DNA from: Rhizobium etli CFN 42 | Lineage (GTDB): Bacteria > Pseudomonadota > Alphaproteobacteria > Rhizobiales > Rhizobiaceae | Length of the DNA stretch: 64,000 nt | Assembly: GCF_000092045.1 (NCBI RefSeq) | Contig: NC_007761.1 | Coordinates: 2,173,001-2,237,000, forward strand | Direction: 5' to 3' | In this document: piece by piece, positions 36,461 through 48,077 of the stretch | How the letters are laid out: each line of letters begins with the position of its first letter | Position numbering within the stretch: the stretch's first letter is position 1 | Position numbers and translations under genes: made by a program | Notes under the pieces: generated by a model | Told to the model about the DNA's origin: nothing | What the model saw: the letters and a program-made list of their open reading frames with translations, nothing else | Database searches by the model: none

Positions 36461-37108
36461 TCAGTGCGGCGTCGCGCTGATCAGATTGAGCGCCGCCTTC
36501 GCGCCGTCAACGACGAACTGCACGGCAAGGGCGGCGAGGATGACGCCAAGGAGCCGTGTCAGGATCGCCCGGCCGGTGACGCCGAGGAAGCGGTCGAGCC
36601 TTTCGGCAATCAGCAGCATGAGGAAGGTCAGCAGCAGATTGGCGGCGATGACGGCGATCAGCTGGGCTTTTCCGACGGAGGTCGGCAGCGTGCCGGCAAG
36701 CAGGATCGTCGCCGAGATCGCACCCGGGCCGGCGATCAGCGGCAGGGCGAGAGGAAAGACGGCGATATTCTCGATATGATCCCTGGTGACGGCAGCCTCG
36801 GACGCCTTCTCCTTGCGCTCCTGGCGCCGCTCGAAGACCATCTCGAAGGCGATCCAGAAGAGCAGCAGGCCGCCGGCAATGCGGAAGGCGCCGATCGAAA
36901 TGCCGAGCACGCCGAGCACGCCGGCCCCGAACAGGGCGAAGACGGCGAGGATGATGAAGGCGATGGTCGAGCCGCGCAGGGCCACTTGGGTTCGCTGGCT
37001 CCGGCTCATGCCGGTCGTCAGCCCCAGGAAGATGGGGGCGAGCCCCGGCGGATCGATGGTGACGAGAAGCGTCGTGAAGGCGTTGATCAATTGGTCGGCG
37101 CTTGCCAT
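36461..37108 (-). CDS. MarC-family integral membrane protein
   Basis: A 215-residue inner-membrane protein with six predicted hydrophobic spans. It carries the family's LLVTIDPPGLAPIFLGLT near the N-terminus and ALPLIAGPGAISATILLA around residue 115. Despite the name, a role in multiple antibiotic resistance is not supported for this family, and function is unknown. The ATG at 37108 follows GGAG; the longer frame upstream lacks family sequence. It is convergent with ssb. Confidence 0.87.
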   Translation of the reverse strand: MASADQLINAFTTLLVTIDPPGLAPIFLGLTTGMSRSQRTQVALRGSTIAFIILAVFALFGAGVLGVLGISIGAFRIAGGLLLFWIAFEMVFERRQERKEKASEAAVTRDHIENIAVFPLALPLIAGPGAISATILLAGTLPTSVGKAQLIAVIAANLLLTFLMLLIAERLDRFLGVTGRAILTRLLGVILAALAVQFVVDGAKAALNLISATPH

Positions 37109-37280
37109 CGTCTCTCCGAAAGCCCATATGGGTGCGTGATTTTCTGCGATTGTGAAGCGGGGTTTTCGATTTGGCAAATGAACCGCGGCGGTCCGCGGCG
37201 GATTTGCCCTGCCAGGCCGCACAACTCCCGTGCTTTACCCTTTTTCGGCCGCAAAAGCCTGTTCAAAACGCGCTCAGAAA

Positions 37281-37310
37281 TTGGCGTGGGAACAGGCTTT
37301 CCGCTATAAA
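37281..37310 (+). promoter_or_regulatory. Candidate sigma-70 promoter of gyrA
   Basis: TTGGCG (37281-37286), an 18-base spacer and TATAAA (37305-37310). The predicted start falls about 30 bases before the TTG start codon of gyrA. Confidence 0.5.
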
Positions 37311-37345
37311 TCTTCAAGTGATTCTAGAAGAGATCGTGATCTGTT

Positions 37346-40171
<2,826 letters not shown>

Positions 40172-40182
40172 TCGAATGAGCG

Positions 40183-40209
40183 GGGCGGCTTCCAGCCGCC
40201 CTTTTCTGT
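40183..40209 (+). terminator. Rho-independent terminator of gyrA
   Basis: GGGCGGC (40183-40189) pairs with GCCGCCC (40195-40201) over a TTCCA loop, followed by TTTTCTGTT, 12 bases after the gyrA stop. Confidence 0.9.
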
Positions 40210-40261
40210 TAGAGCCTTGCTTCCAGGCTGAAGCATTCAGTTGGCTCACTCCCTACCCAAG

Positions 40262-40292
40262 AAAAAAGCCGGACGCTGCTGCATCCGGCTTT
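40262..40292 (-). terminator. Terminator of the small stress-gene pair (bidirectional)
   Basis: AAAGCCGGA (40265-40273) pairs with TCCGGCTTT (40284-40292). On the minus strand the stem is followed by six T. It lies 44 bases beyond the stop of the small gene at 40336. Confidence 0.85.
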
Positions 40293-40335
40293 GAAAGGTC
40301 CAGGCGGCGAATGGTGCCGCTCGAAGAGAGGAATG

Positions 40336-40470
40336 TCAGAACGCGCTATGCTTTTCATTCAGCGCCTTCACCTCTTCGCCTTCGCGCCGCAGCGCTGATA
40401 TCGTCGTGGCCACAGACACGATGAACATGACGCTGATGAGGGCGGTGAGCACTGTCAAGATCGTGAACAT
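40336..40470 (-). CDS. Very small single-span membrane protein (44 residues)
   Basis: An open frame of 44 residues with one hydrophobic helix at the N-terminus (MFTILTVLTALISVMFIVSV) followed by a charged cytosolic-like tail (LRREGEEVKALNEKHSAF). AGGAAAGG lies 8-15 bases upstream of the ATG, which supports real translation. It starts 36 bases after the next small gene on the same strand, shares its EcfG-type promoter, and ends before a strong terminator. I do not recognise a family. Confidence 0.7.
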   Translation of the reverse strand: MFTILTVLTALISVMFIVSVATTISALRREGEEVKALNEKHSAF

Positions 40471-40506
40471 AGGCATTCCTTTCCTGGGGAGTTGCGTACT
40501 CGCTCC

Positions 40507-40662
40507 TCAGTATTGGCCCGGTACGGCCGTGCGAGCCGAAGCATAGGGACCGTAAACCTTGGAGGTATCGACCTTCTGATCATAAAGAGCGACAGTTGCG
40601 GTGAGCATGCCCGTGACCATGACCATCCAGAGCACGTTAATCATCGTAATCTTGCCGGGCAT
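40507..40662 (-). CDS. Small membrane protein under an EcfG-type promoter (51 residues)
   Basis: A 51-residue protein with one membrane helix (ITMINVLWMVMVTGMLTATVAL, broken here for length: about residues 5-26) and a polar tail with DTSKVYGPYASART. AGGAAGG lies 9 bases upstream of the ATG at 40662; a longer frame from 40692 has no such site. An EcfG-type promoter ends 49 bases upstream. Likely role is in the general stress response, by promoter only. No family was recognised. Confidence 0.72.
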   Translation of the reverse strand: MPGKITMINVLWMVMVTGMLTATVALYDQKVDTSKVYGPYASARTAVPGQY

Positions 40663-40710
40663 ATTTGGTCCTTCCTGCCGCGCTTGACGCATTTCTGTGT
40701 CGGTTGAGTG

Positions 40711-40735
40711 AACGCATCCGTATAAAAATGGTTCC
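40711..40735 (-). promoter_or_regulatory. EcfG/RpoE2-type general stress promoter
   Basis: On the minus strand: GGAAC (complement of 40731-40735), 16 bases, CGTT (complement of 40711-40714). This matches the rhizobial EcfG consensus GGAAC-N16/17-CGTT exactly. The predicted start lies about 40 bases before the small gene at 40662. Confidence 0.85.
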
Positions 40736-40755
40736 GCCGGATGTTGAGCGGGTGT

Positions 40756-40998
40756 TTACCAATGGCGATCTGAAGCCTCCTTGAATGTCTCGTTCATCTG
40801 GCGTTCAGATTCGAAATCCGTTTTGTCGCGCAGCCGGCCTTCATTTCCGCGCAGTCTACCTTGGGCGCGCACGATCGCCGCATGTTCGGCAAGCTCCGGC
40901 CGCACCCAGTTCACCTCGTAGCGATTGGCGAAATAGCCATAAGCCATCTCGGCGGCGAGGGAGAGAGTGACGGCAAGCGCAACAAGCACGATCAGCAT
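40756..40998 (-). CDS. Small single-span membrane protein (about 80 residues)
   Basis: A hydrophobic N-terminus (LIVLVALAVTLSLAAEMAYGY) is followed by a charged, arginine- and glutamate-rich tail ending EASDRHW. The start is uncertain: ATG 40998 puts the helix first and is preferred, but in-frame ATGs at 41103, 41097 and 41160 exist and none has a strong ribosome site. It is upstream of, and on the same strand as, the two smaller membrane genes, but the EcfG promoter lies between. Family not recognised. Confidence 0.55.
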   Translation of the reverse strand: MLIVLVALAVTLSLAAEMAYGYFANRYEVNWVRPELAEHAAIVRAQGRLRGNEGRLRDKTDFESERQMNETFKEASDRHW

Positions 40999-41192
40999 GG
41001 ACTCGGTCTTTCGGGGAGCGCCGGCTGCCGGAATGGCAGCGGCTGCATTGATGATCCGAGTTAAGCAGATCCCGTCTGAAACGGCCTTGAATGGCATGTT
41101 CATCGGTTGTTCAGCCGTGCGGCGCGGCGGGTAAATCACTTGCGACAAGTCGGTATCCATGACAAAAGGCGTCAAACGAATGGCCGGGCCAG

Positions 41193-41687
41193 ATGACGAC
41201 AGCTTTTTATCCTGGGTCCTTCGACCCGATCACCAACGGACATGTGGATGTTCTGGTCCAGGCGCTGAACGTCGCCGAAAAAGTCATCGTCGCGATCGGC
41301 ATCCATCCCGGCAAGGCGCCGCTCTTTTCGTTCGAAGAGAGAGCCGAGCTGATCCGCCTTTCGCTGGCCGAAGCCTTGCCCGGCAAGAGCGCCAACATCA
41401 CTGTCGTCGCCTTCGACAATCTGGTCGTCGATGCCGCCCGTGCTCATGGCGCCACGCTTCTGATCCGCGGCCTTCGCGATGGCACGGATCTCGACTACGA
41501 AATGCAGATGGCCGGCATGAACCGAACGATGGCGCCCGATATCCAGACCATCTTTTTGCCGGCCGGCACGGCGTCGCGGCCCATTACCGCCACATTGGTC
41601 CGCCAGATCGCCGCCATGGGCGGAGATGTCAGCGCTTTCGTCCCGGCCGCCGTCCTGCAAGCCCTCACATCCAAGCGCAAAGCCTAG
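41193..41687 (+). CDS. coaD: Phosphopantetheine adenylyltransferase
   Basis: A 164-residue enzyme for the penultimate step of coenzyme A synthesis, joining ATP and 4'-phosphopantetheine. It has the nucleotidyltransferase opening [17 protein letters not shown] with the TNGH (HxGH-like) motif, [12 protein letters not shown], and near the C-terminus [12 protein letters not shown] in place of the commoner ISSSLVR form. Length is normal. The ribosome site is weak. The cyclophilin gene follows after 26 bases, and these genes run together with queA and tgt on the plus strand. Confidence 0.95.
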   Translation: MTTAFYPGSFDPITNGHVDVLVQALNVAEKVIVAIGIHPGKAPLFSFEERAELIRLSLAEALPGKSANITVVAFDNLVVDAARAHGATLLIRGLRDGTDLDYEMQMAGMNRTMAPDIQTIFLPAGTASRPITATLVRQIAAMGGDVSAFVPAAVLQALTSKRKA

Positions 41688-41713
41688 GCGGATAACGCCG
41701 CAACGGAGCTCAC

Positions 41714-42286
41714 ATGAAACTCTTTTATCTCGCATTTGCCGGCGTGCTGTATCTCGCCTCCTTCGCGGGGGATGCGTTGGCCCAGTCGGCCGATCATTAT
41801 CTCACCATTCAGCTGAAGAACGGCCCGGTGGTGATCCAGCTGATGCCGGATGTGGCGCCGAAGCATGTCGCCCAGATCGAGGCGCTCGCCAAGAAGGGCG
41901 AATACGACAACGTCGCCTTTCACCGCGTCATCGACGGCTTCATGGCCCAGACCGGCGACGTCAAATACGGCAACATAGAAAAGGGCTTTGATGCCAGCCT
42001 CGCCGGCACCGGCTCCTCCGATCTGCCCGATATTCCGGCTGAGTTCTCCAAGACTCCGTTCGTGCGCGGCACGGTCGGCATGGCCCGCTCGCAGGATCCG
42101 AATTCCGCCAATTCGCAGTTCTTCATCATGTTCGCCGACGGTTCCTTCCTGAATGGCCAGTATACAGTCGTCGGTAAGGTCGTTTCCGGCATGGAGAATG
42201 TCGACAAGATCAAGCGCGGCGAAGGCCAGAACGGCGAAGTCAAAAATCCCGACCGGATGATCAAGGTCACCCTGGGCAAGAAGTAA
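41714..42286 (+). CDS. ppiA: Periplasmic cyclophilin-type peptidyl-prolyl isomerase
   Basis: A 190-residue cyclophilin with an N-terminal signal peptide (LFYLAFAGVLYLASFAG, cleavage likely after ALA near residue 23). Catalytic-core segments are present: AFHRVIDGFMAQTGD (Arg of FHRVI) and MARSQDPNSANSQFFI. It assists folding of exported proteins by cis-trans isomerisation of proline bonds. The next gene is its cytosolic paralogue, and the two appear to be an old tandem duplication in which one copy gained or kept export. Confidence 0.92.
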   Translation: MKLFYLAFAGVLYLASFAGDALAQSADHYLTIQLKNGPVVIQLMPDVAPKHVAQIEALAKKGEYDNVAFHRVIDGFMAQTGDVKYGNIEKGFDASLAGTGSSDLPDIPAEFSKTPFVRGTVGMARSQDPNSANSQFFIMFADGSFLNGQYTVVGKVVSGMENVDKIKRGEGQNGEVKNPDRMIKVTLGKK

Positions 42287-42314
42287 GTTACGAGACAAAC
42301 AAGAGGAGAAGGCA

Positions 42315-42824
42315 ATGGCCGAGATCACGGATCCCGAAAACACCATCATTCTGGAAACCACCAAGGGCAAGGTTGTCATTCAGCTGCTGCCGCAGGTCGC
42401 CCCGGAGCACGTCGCCCGCATCAAGGAACTGGCCCGCGAGAAGGCCTATGACGGCGTCGTCTTCCATCGCGTCATTCAGGATTTCATGGCCCAGACGGGT
42501 GATGTCGAATATGGCAAGAAGGGTTCTGAAACCTTCAATCCCGGCCGCGCCGGCATGGGCGGCTCCTCCAAGCCGGACCTGAAGGCTGAATTCTCCGCCA
42601 CCTCGCATGTTCGCGGCACCTGCTCGATGGCCCGTTCGCAGAACCCGAACTCGGCCAATTCCCAGTTCTTCATCTGCTTCACCGACGCGCCGTGGCTGAA
42701 CAAGCAGTATTCCGTCTGGGGCCAGGTGATCGAAGGCATGGACAATGTCGACAAGATCAAGCGCGGCGAACCGGTTTCCGATCCGGATTCGATCGTCTCG
42801 ATGCGGGTTGCCGCCGACGTCTGA
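42315..42824 (+). CDS. ppiB: Cytosolic cyclophilin-type peptidyl-prolyl isomerase
   Basis: A 169-residue cyclophilin without a signal peptide. It shows VFHRVIQDFMAQTGDVEYG, the GTCSMARSQNPNSANSQFFICF core and the closing VWGQVIEGMDNVDKIKRGE, very like the preceding secreted copy. It starts 29 bases after that gene with an AAGAGGAGAAGG ribosome site, and a long hairpin follows it, so the two isomerases likely share one transcript. Confidence 0.93.
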   Translation: MAEITDPENTIILETTKGKVVIQLLPQVAPEHVARIKELAREKAYDGVVFHRVIQDFMAQTGDVEYGKKGSETFNPGRAGMGGSSKPDLKAEFSATSHVRGTCSMARSQNPNSANSQFFICFTDAPWLNKQYSVWGQVIEGMDNVDKIKRGEPVSDPDSIVSMRVAADV

Positions 42825-42838
42825 TTGTGATTTCTGCT

Positions 42839-42882
42839 GAAACCCGCCCTTGCGCGAAAGCGCGGGGCGGGTTTCGCTTTGC
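42839..42882 (+). terminator. Terminator-like hairpin after ppiB
   Basis: GAAACCCGCCC (42839-42849) pairs over 11 bases with GGGCGGGTTTC (42865-42875); inside it GCGC-GAAA-GCGC forms a stable GNRA-capped extension. The tail GCTTTG is only weakly T-rich. The queA start follows at 42897. Confidence 0.7.
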
Positions 42883-42896
42883 CTGAAAGTACCTCG

Positions 42897-43982
42897 ATGC
42901 GCGTAGACCTTTTCGATTTCGACCTGCCGGATGAACGCATTGCGCTGCGGCCCGCCGAGCCGCGCGACAGCGCGCGCCTGCTCGTTGTTGACCCCGATGC
43001 GGAAAGCGCGCTCTCGGATCATCACGTCTGCGATCTGCCGTCGTTTCTCCGGGCCGGCGACGCGCTGGTGTTCAACGATACCAAGGTCATTCCCGCCCAG
43101 CTCGAAGGCATCCGTCATAGAGACGGCGCTGGCGGCCAGCAGGTGTCGGCAACGCTGCACATGCGTATCGGCCCCAGCCGCTGGAAGGCCTTTGCCAAGC
43201 CCGGCAAACGCATCAAGGAGGGCGACCGCATCGCCTTTGGCCATTCCGGCGAAAGCTGCATGATCGGCTCGCTCGATGCGACGGTGGAGGAAAAGGGGGA
43301 AGCGGGCGAAGTGACGCTCGCCTTCGATCTATCCGGCCCGGTGCTCGACGAGGCGATCGCCGCCGTCGGCCATATTCCGCTGCCGCCCTATATCGCCGCC
43401 AAACGGCCGGAGGACGAGCGCGATCGCGCCGACTACCAGACGATCTATGCCCGCGAAGAGGGCGCCGTCGCCGCCCCGACCGCCGGCCTGCATTTCACGC
43501 CAGCGCTGTTCGAAGCGCTCGACAAGGCCGGCATCGAGCGCCATTTCGTCACGCTGCATGTCGGCGCCGGCACCTTCCTGCCCGTCAAGGCTGACGATAC
43601 CGACGATCACAAGATGCATCTCGAAAGCGGTTATGTCAGCGGTGAAATCGCCGCCGGGCTGAATGCCGTAAAGGCAAGGGGCGGGCGTATCGTCTGCGTC
43701 GGCACGACCTCGCTGCGGCTCATCGAAAGCGCGGCCGGGGAAAGCGGAGAGATCAAGCCCTGGGCTGGCGCTACCGGCATCTTCATCACGCCCGGCTACC
43801 GCTTCAAGGCCGTGGACATGCTGATGACCAATTTCCACCTGCCGCGCTCGACGCTGTTCATGCTGGTCTCGGCCTTCTCCGGCTTCGAAACCATGCACGC
43901 GGCCTATAAACACGCCATTTCGACGGGCTACCGCTTCTACTCCTACGGCGACGCGAGCCTTCTCTTCCGGAAAGACAAATGA
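42897..43982 (+). CDS. queA: tRNA preQ1(34) S-adenosylmethionine ribosyltransferase-isomerase
   Basis: A 361-residue enzyme that adds the epoxycyclopentanediol moiety to preQ1 in tRNA during queuosine synthesis. The family's opening [18 protein letters not shown], the [16 protein letters not shown] segment and [15 protein letters not shown] near residue 200 are all present. The start used is ATG 42897; a TTG at 42879 lies in the preceding hairpin. Its stop overlaps the tgt start (ATGA), which couples two steps of one pathway. Confidence 0.96.
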   Translation: MRVDLFDFDLPDERIALRPAEPRDSARLLVVDPDAESALSDHHVCDLPSFLRAGDALVFNDTKVIPAQLEGIRHRDGAGGQQVSATLHMRIGPSRWKAFAKPGKRIKEGDRIAFGHSGESCMIGSLDATVEEKGEAGEVTLAFDLSGPVLDEAIAAVGHIPLPPYIAAKRPEDERDRADYQTIYAREEGAVAAPTAGLHFTPALFEALDKAGIERHFVTLHVGAGTFLPVKADDTDDHKMHLESGYVSGEIAAGLNAVKARGGRIVCVGTTSLRLIESAAGESGEIKPWAGATGIFITPGYRFKAVDMLMTNFHLPRSTLFMLVSAFSGFETMHAAYKHAISTGYRFYSYGDASLLFRKDK

Positions 43983-45109
43983 CCGAGAACTTCCAATTCA
44001 CCCTGAAGAAGACGGATGCCGGCGCGCGCCTCGGCGAAATCTCCATGCCGCGCGGCGAAATCCGCACGCCCGCCTTCATGCCGGTCGGCACGGTCGGCAC
44101 GGTCAAGGCTATGTATCTCGACCAGGTGCGCGAGACCGGCGCCGATATCATCCTCGGCAATACCTATCACCTGATGCTGCGTCCGACCGCCGAACGCGTC
44201 GCCCGGCTTGGCGGCCTGCACAAGCTCATCCGCTGGGAACATCCGATCCTGACCGATTCCGGCGGCTTCCAGGTCATGTCGCTCTCCGGCCTGCGCAAGC
44301 TCGACGAACAGGGTGTCACCTTCAAATCGCATGTCGACGGTAGCCTGCATCACATGTCGCCGGAGCGCTCCATCGAAATCCAGGGACTGCTCGGCTCCGA
44401 TATCCAAATGCAGCTCGACGAATGCGTGGCGCTGCCGGCCGAGCCGAAGGAGATCGAGCGCGCCATGGAAATGTCGCTGCGCTGGGCCGAGCGCTGCCGG
44501 GTCGCCTTCGGCGAGCAGCCGGGCAAGGCGATGTTCGGCATCGTCCAGGGCGGCGATATTCCGGCGCTGCGCATCCGGTCGGCCGAGGCGCTGAGCCAGC
44601 TCGACCTCAAGGGCTACGCCGTCGGGGGCCTTGCCGTCGGCGAGCCGCAGGACGTCATGCTGCGGATGCTGGAAACGACGCTGCCGGTGTTACCTTCGGA
44701 AAAACCGCGTTACCTCATGGGCGTCGGCACGCCTGACGACATCCTGAAATCGGTCGCTCGCGGCATCGACATGTTCGATTGTGTCATGCCGACCCGCTCC
44801 GGCCGACATGGCCTGGCCTTTACCCGCCGCGGCAAGGTCAATATTCGCAACGCCCGTCATGCCGAGGATATGCGTCCGCTCGACGAACAGTCGAACTGCC
44901 CGGCCTCGCGCGATTATTCACGCGCCTATCTGCACCATCTCGTCCGCGCCAACGAGGCGCTCGGCGGCATGCTGCTCTCCTGGCACAATCTCGCCTATTA
45001 CCAGGAACTGATGCAGGGTATCCGCAAGGCGATCGCCGAAGGCCGCTTCGCCGATTTCATGGCGGAGACGATGGAAGAATGGGCAAGGGGCGATCTCGAC
45101 CCGGTGTGA
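43979..45109 (+). CDS. tgt: tRNA-guanine transglycosylase
   Basis: A 376-residue enzyme that swaps guanine 34 for preQ1 in the anticodon loop of queuosine tRNAs. Active-site segments are intact: [11 protein letters not shown] with Asp93, GGLAVGEP, and [13 protein letters not shown] with the nucleophile Asp267. The usual C-x-C-x2-C...H zinc site is not: S305, C307, S310 and H336 stand where E. coli has C302, C304, C307 and H333. The fold may be held without zinc. It is coupled to queA and converges with an acyltransferase gene two bases beyond its stop. Confidence 0.95.
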   Translation: MTENFQFTLKKTDAGARLGEISMPRGEIRTPAFMPVGTVGTVKAMYLDQVRETGADIILGNTYHLMLRPTAERVARLGGLHKLIRWEHPILTDSGGFQVMSLSGLRKLDEQGVTFKSHVDGSLHHMSPERSIEIQGLLGSDIQMQLDECVALPAEPKEIERAMEMSLRWAERCRVAFGEQPGKAMFGIVQGGDIPALRIRSAEALSQLDLKGYAVGGLAVGEPQDVMLRMLETTLPVLPSEKPRYLMGVGTPDDILKSVARGIDMFDCVMPTRSGRHGLAFTRRGKVNIRNARHAEDMRPLDEQSNCPASRDYSRAYLHHLVRANEALGGMLLSWHNLAYYQELMQGIRKAIAEGRFADFMAETMEEWARGDLDPV

Positions 45110-45111
45110 GG

Positions 45112-46182
45112 CTAGCTCGCTCCCGCGGGAAGCTCAGATGCTGGTCTTGGCGCAACCATGGTCTTGAGCTTTCTGCGCACCGGCTCGTCGAAGTGAACGG
45201 CGACGATGCCGGCCATGATGAAAATCGCGATCACGACGACCATGCCGGCTGCCGGGGAGGCCGGAAGGTCAAAGCCCTTTTGCCGCAGTAAATGCAGCAA
45301 CTCGAAGATGGGCGCGTGCAGGATATAAATCGGATAGGAAACTCTCCCCAGCCAACGAAATGCCAGCTCGACAAGGCCGGTCTGCCTGGTGCGCATTGCG
45401 ACCCAGACAATGGCCGGGAAAATCACCAAGCATATGAAAAGATCAAAATAGGGAAAACCGTAGAATGTGCTGGCGGGTATATTCGTGATCACAATCAGGC
45501 AACCACAGAGGAGAACGCCGATGGTGTTGCCTTTATTGGCCGCATTCGGCGTGCGAACCTCGTACAACCTGTGAAGGCAGATCCCGAGCGAGAAGGAGAA
45601 CGAAACTCTCGAGAAGCCAAATCCGAAGTAGCCTGCCTGATGGCCAATGTCGAAATTGCCTCCAAGGGCTCCGTACAAGGTGATACCCGCTGTCCCGAGA
45701 GCGATGGCGAGCAAGATTCTGGATGATAGTCGCACCAGAAGAATGGAAAACAGCGCTCCAGCCCACAGCTCGAAGAAGAGCGACCAACTCGGCCCGTTTA
45801 ACGGAAAGGCGCCGCCCGTGCCTGCGTTTGGAATGAACAGAATCGCCCTCAGCAGAAGGCCGGCCAGGGTGAGGTAATCGAAGCCGAATTGAATTGAATA
45901 GCTGACAAGGCCCACAGGAAGAGAAAGCAGATAGACCGGATAAAGCCGAATGATACGCTGCAGCAAAAATCCGGCAGGCGAAATCTGTCCCGTTGCCAGT
46001 TGCCTTTCGTATGAGCTTGCAAGAACGACGCCGCTCAAAAGAAAGAAGAGATCAACGGCAAGGTAGCTGATATGGACAGGTATCGGACCAAGCGTGCCGC
46101 CAGTGTGTAGGAACATGACCATGATGGCCGCAATTCCCCGCAACGCTTCAAGAGCCGTGAAAAACCGCTTGCCAGTATTCAA
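45112..46182 (-). CDS. Membrane acyltransferase 3 family protein
   Basis: A 356-residue integral membrane protein of the AcylT_3 (OafA/NodX-like) family, which acetylates or otherwise acylates surface sugars. The catalytic N-terminal motif FTALEALRGIAAIMVMFLHTGG, with its conserved Arg and His (about 10-30), is present, with about ten hydrophobic helices after it. The gene has lower GC in places and a more AT-rich codon choice than its neighbours, which could reflect transfer (impression only). The substrate may be exopolysaccharide or lipopolysaccharide. Confidence 0.85.
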   Translation of the reverse strand: MNTGKRFFTALEALRGIAAIMVMFLHTGGTLGPIPVHISYLAVDLFFLLSGVVLASSYERQLATGQISPAGFLLQRIIRLYPVYLLSLPVGLVSYSIQFGFDYLTLAGLLLRAILFIPNAGTGGAFPLNGPSWSLFFELWAGALFSILLVRLSSRILLAIALGTAGITLYGALGGNFDIGHQAGYFGFGFSRVSFSFSLGICLHRLYEVRTPNAANKGNTIGVLLCGCLIVITNIPASTFYGFPYFDLFICLVIFPAIVWVAMRTRQTGLVELAFRWLGRVSYPIYILHAPIFELLHLLRQKGFDLPASPAAGMVVVIAIFIMAGIVAVHFDEPVRRKLKTMVAPRPASELPAGAS

Positions 46183-46289
46183 CCTGCCAATCCTCCGTTG
46201 GCGGGTTTTTTACTCCAGCACGATTTCAAAATAGTTAGTGCGGCGAATCCAAGTGCTGGGTAGTGTTTCATCCAGCCAAGAACGGCGCG

Positions 46290-46718
46290 TCAGATGCCTT
46301 TGCTATCGGCATCCGGCATGATCTGCACACCGTTGATCCTGTAGCTGCCGTCCGGCTGCCGGGTCATCTGGTAGATTGCCGTCCAGTCCCTGCCGTCGCG
46401 GCCTGATATCAGCACTTCGTGGTATATCAGCGCGCCGTTGTCGATCGAGCGGCTGCGGCCGAAGGCGTAGTTGCCGGGGTGATAGACCGGCTCGTAACTC
46501 TTCTTGACCATGGCAAAAAACAGGTTCTTGTCGGGGTAGATCGCCTTGATGCCGGGAGCGGCGAAGGAATAGGCGGTCTCGGCATCGTCCTTGAGAAAGG
46601 CTTTGATCTGTTCCTCGATCATCGTCCGCGTCGTGTCGATCGGATCTTCGGCGCGGGCCGAGACGGTGGAGAGGAGGGACGCGGCACACAGAATGACAAC
46701 TGCGAAGAAGGCGCGCAT
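46290..46718 (-). CDS. Secreted DUF4864-family protein
   Basis: A 142-residue exported protein of unknown function. The signal peptide (MRAFFAVVILCAASLLSTVSARA, here about residues 1-23) is clear. The mature part shows the family's MIEEQIKAFLKDDAETAYSFAAPGIK and ends with WTAIYQMTRQPDGSYRINGVQI. The ATG at 46718 has GGAG about 9 bases upstream; a longer frame from 46775 would hide the signal peptide. It is followed by a 107-base gap before the acyltransferase gene. Confidence 0.8.
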   Translation of the reverse strand: MRAFFAVVILCAASLLSTVSARAEDPIDTTRTMIEEQIKAFLKDDAETAYSFAAPGIKAIYPDKNLFFAMVKKSYEPVYHPGNYAFGRSRSIDNGALIYHEVLISGRDGRDWTAIYQMTRQPDGSYRINGVQIMPDADSKGI

Positions 46719-46798
46719 GGGTTGATCTCCAGCTCTGTCGGGAAATGATCCCGATGGAGTGGAAGTGTAGGCCATTTCCAGCGCAAGGAAAGCGGACT

Positions 46799-48064
46799 TT
46801 ACGACCAGCGCCGGAAGAGGGCGCTGGCATTCACCCCGCCAAAACCGAAACCGTTGGTGATGGCATAGTCCATCGCCAGCGTCCGCGCCGTCTTGCCGAC
46901 GATATCGATGCCGTCGGCGTCAGGATCGGCTTCATCGAGGTTGCGGGTCGGTGGCGCGATCTGGTCGCGCAGCGCCATGACGGTGAAGATCGCCTCCAGC
47001 CCGCCGGCGGCCCCGAGCAGATGGCCGGTCGCCGATTTCGTCGCGCTGACGGCAATGGCGCCATCGCGGCCGAAAACGGTGCCGATCGCGGCGATCTCGC
47101 CCTTATCGCCGACCGGAGTAGAGGTTGCATGCGCATTCAGGTGCCTGACCTCGGAAGCAGGGATCTTCGCCTGCCTGAGTGCGGCCTCCATGGCCCGGCG
47201 CGCGCCGTCGCCGTCCTCGGGGCCTGCGGTCATGTGGTAGGCATCCGCCGCCGTGCCGTAGCCGACCAGTTCGGCGAGTGGCGTCGCCCCGCGGGCGAGC
47301 GCATGCTCCAGCGTCTCGATCACTAAGATGCCGGCGCCTTCGCCCATGACGAAACCGTCGCGCGCCGTGTCGAAGGGGCGCGAGGCCAGTTCCGGCGTCT
47401 CGTTGAAGCCGGTTGAAAGGGCACGCGCAGCCGCAAAGCCGCCAAGGCTCACCTTGTCGATGCAGGCCTCGGCGCCGCCGCAGATCGCCACATCGGCCTC
47501 ACCGGAGCGGATCAGCCGTGCCGCATCGCCGATCGCCTGGACGCTGGCAGCGCAGGCCGTCACCGGCGCGCCGAGCGGCCCCTTGAAACCGTAGCGGATG
47601 CTGATCTGGCCGGCGGCGAGGTTGACGAGGAAGGAGGGCACGGTGAAGGGCGACAGTCGCCGCACACCGCGCGCCTCACCGATCCGCACCGCTTCGGCAA
47701 TGGCAGGAAAGCCGCCGACGCCGGAGGCGATGATCGTTGCGGTGCGCTCGCGCTCACCTTCGTCGGTCGGCATCCAGCCGGCCTGCTTCACCGCTTCCTC
47801 CGTCGCCGCCATGGCGAAATGGATGAAGCGGTCCATCTTCTTCTGGTCTTTGGGTGTGATGTAGCGGTGGGGGTCGAAGCCGGCCTCGACATCCTCGGTG
47901 ATCCCGGGAACGATGCCGCCGACCTTGGCCGAGAGTTCGCCGACGACATCGTCGGGCAGTACCCTCAGACCTGAGGCGCCGCCGACAAGGCGTTTCCAGG
48001 CGGGTTCGACCCCGGTCCCGAGCGGCGAGACAAGCCCCATGCCGGTAACAACTATGCGGTCCAT
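46799..48064 (-). CDS. Beta-ketoacyl-ACP synthase II-type enzyme (FabF paralogue)
   Basis: A 421-residue condensing enzyme of the KAS II group, extending acyl chains with malonyl-ACP. The catalytic triad is present: Cys171 (VTACAAS), His312 (NAHATSTPVGD) and His347 (KSATGHLLGAAG). It is not beside acyl carrier protein or other fatty acid genes, so it is probably a specialised paralogue rather than the housekeeping FabF. The ATG at 48064 follows AGGAAAAG. An HxlR regulator gene lies 13 bases upstream on the same strand, and the two likely form an operon. Confidence 0.9.
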   Translation of the reverse strand: MDRIVVTGMGLVSPLGTGVEPAWKRLVGGASGLRVLPDDVVGELSAKVGGIVPGITEDVEAGFDPHRYITPKDQKKMDRFIHFAMAATEEAVKQAGWMPTDEGERERTATIIASGVGGFPAIAEAVRIGEARGVRRLSPFTVPSFLVNLAAGQISIRYGFKGPLGAPVTACAASVQAIGDAARLIRSGEADVAICGGAEACIDKVSLGGFAAARALSTGFNETPELASRPFDTARDGFVMGEGAGILVIETLEHALARGATPLAELVGYGTAADAYHMTAGPEDGDGARRAMEAALRQAKIPASEVRHLNAHATSTPVGDKGEIAAIGTVFGRDGAIAVSATKSATGHLLGAAGGLEAIFTVMALRDQIAPPTRNLDEADPDADGIDIVGKTARTLAMDYAITNGFGFGGVNASALFRRWS

Positions 48065-48077
48065 GATCTTTTCCTTT

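Noticed and set aside
46799..48064. Nodulation gene nodE
   Set aside because: No other nod genes or nod box are nearby; the sequence reads as general KAS II.
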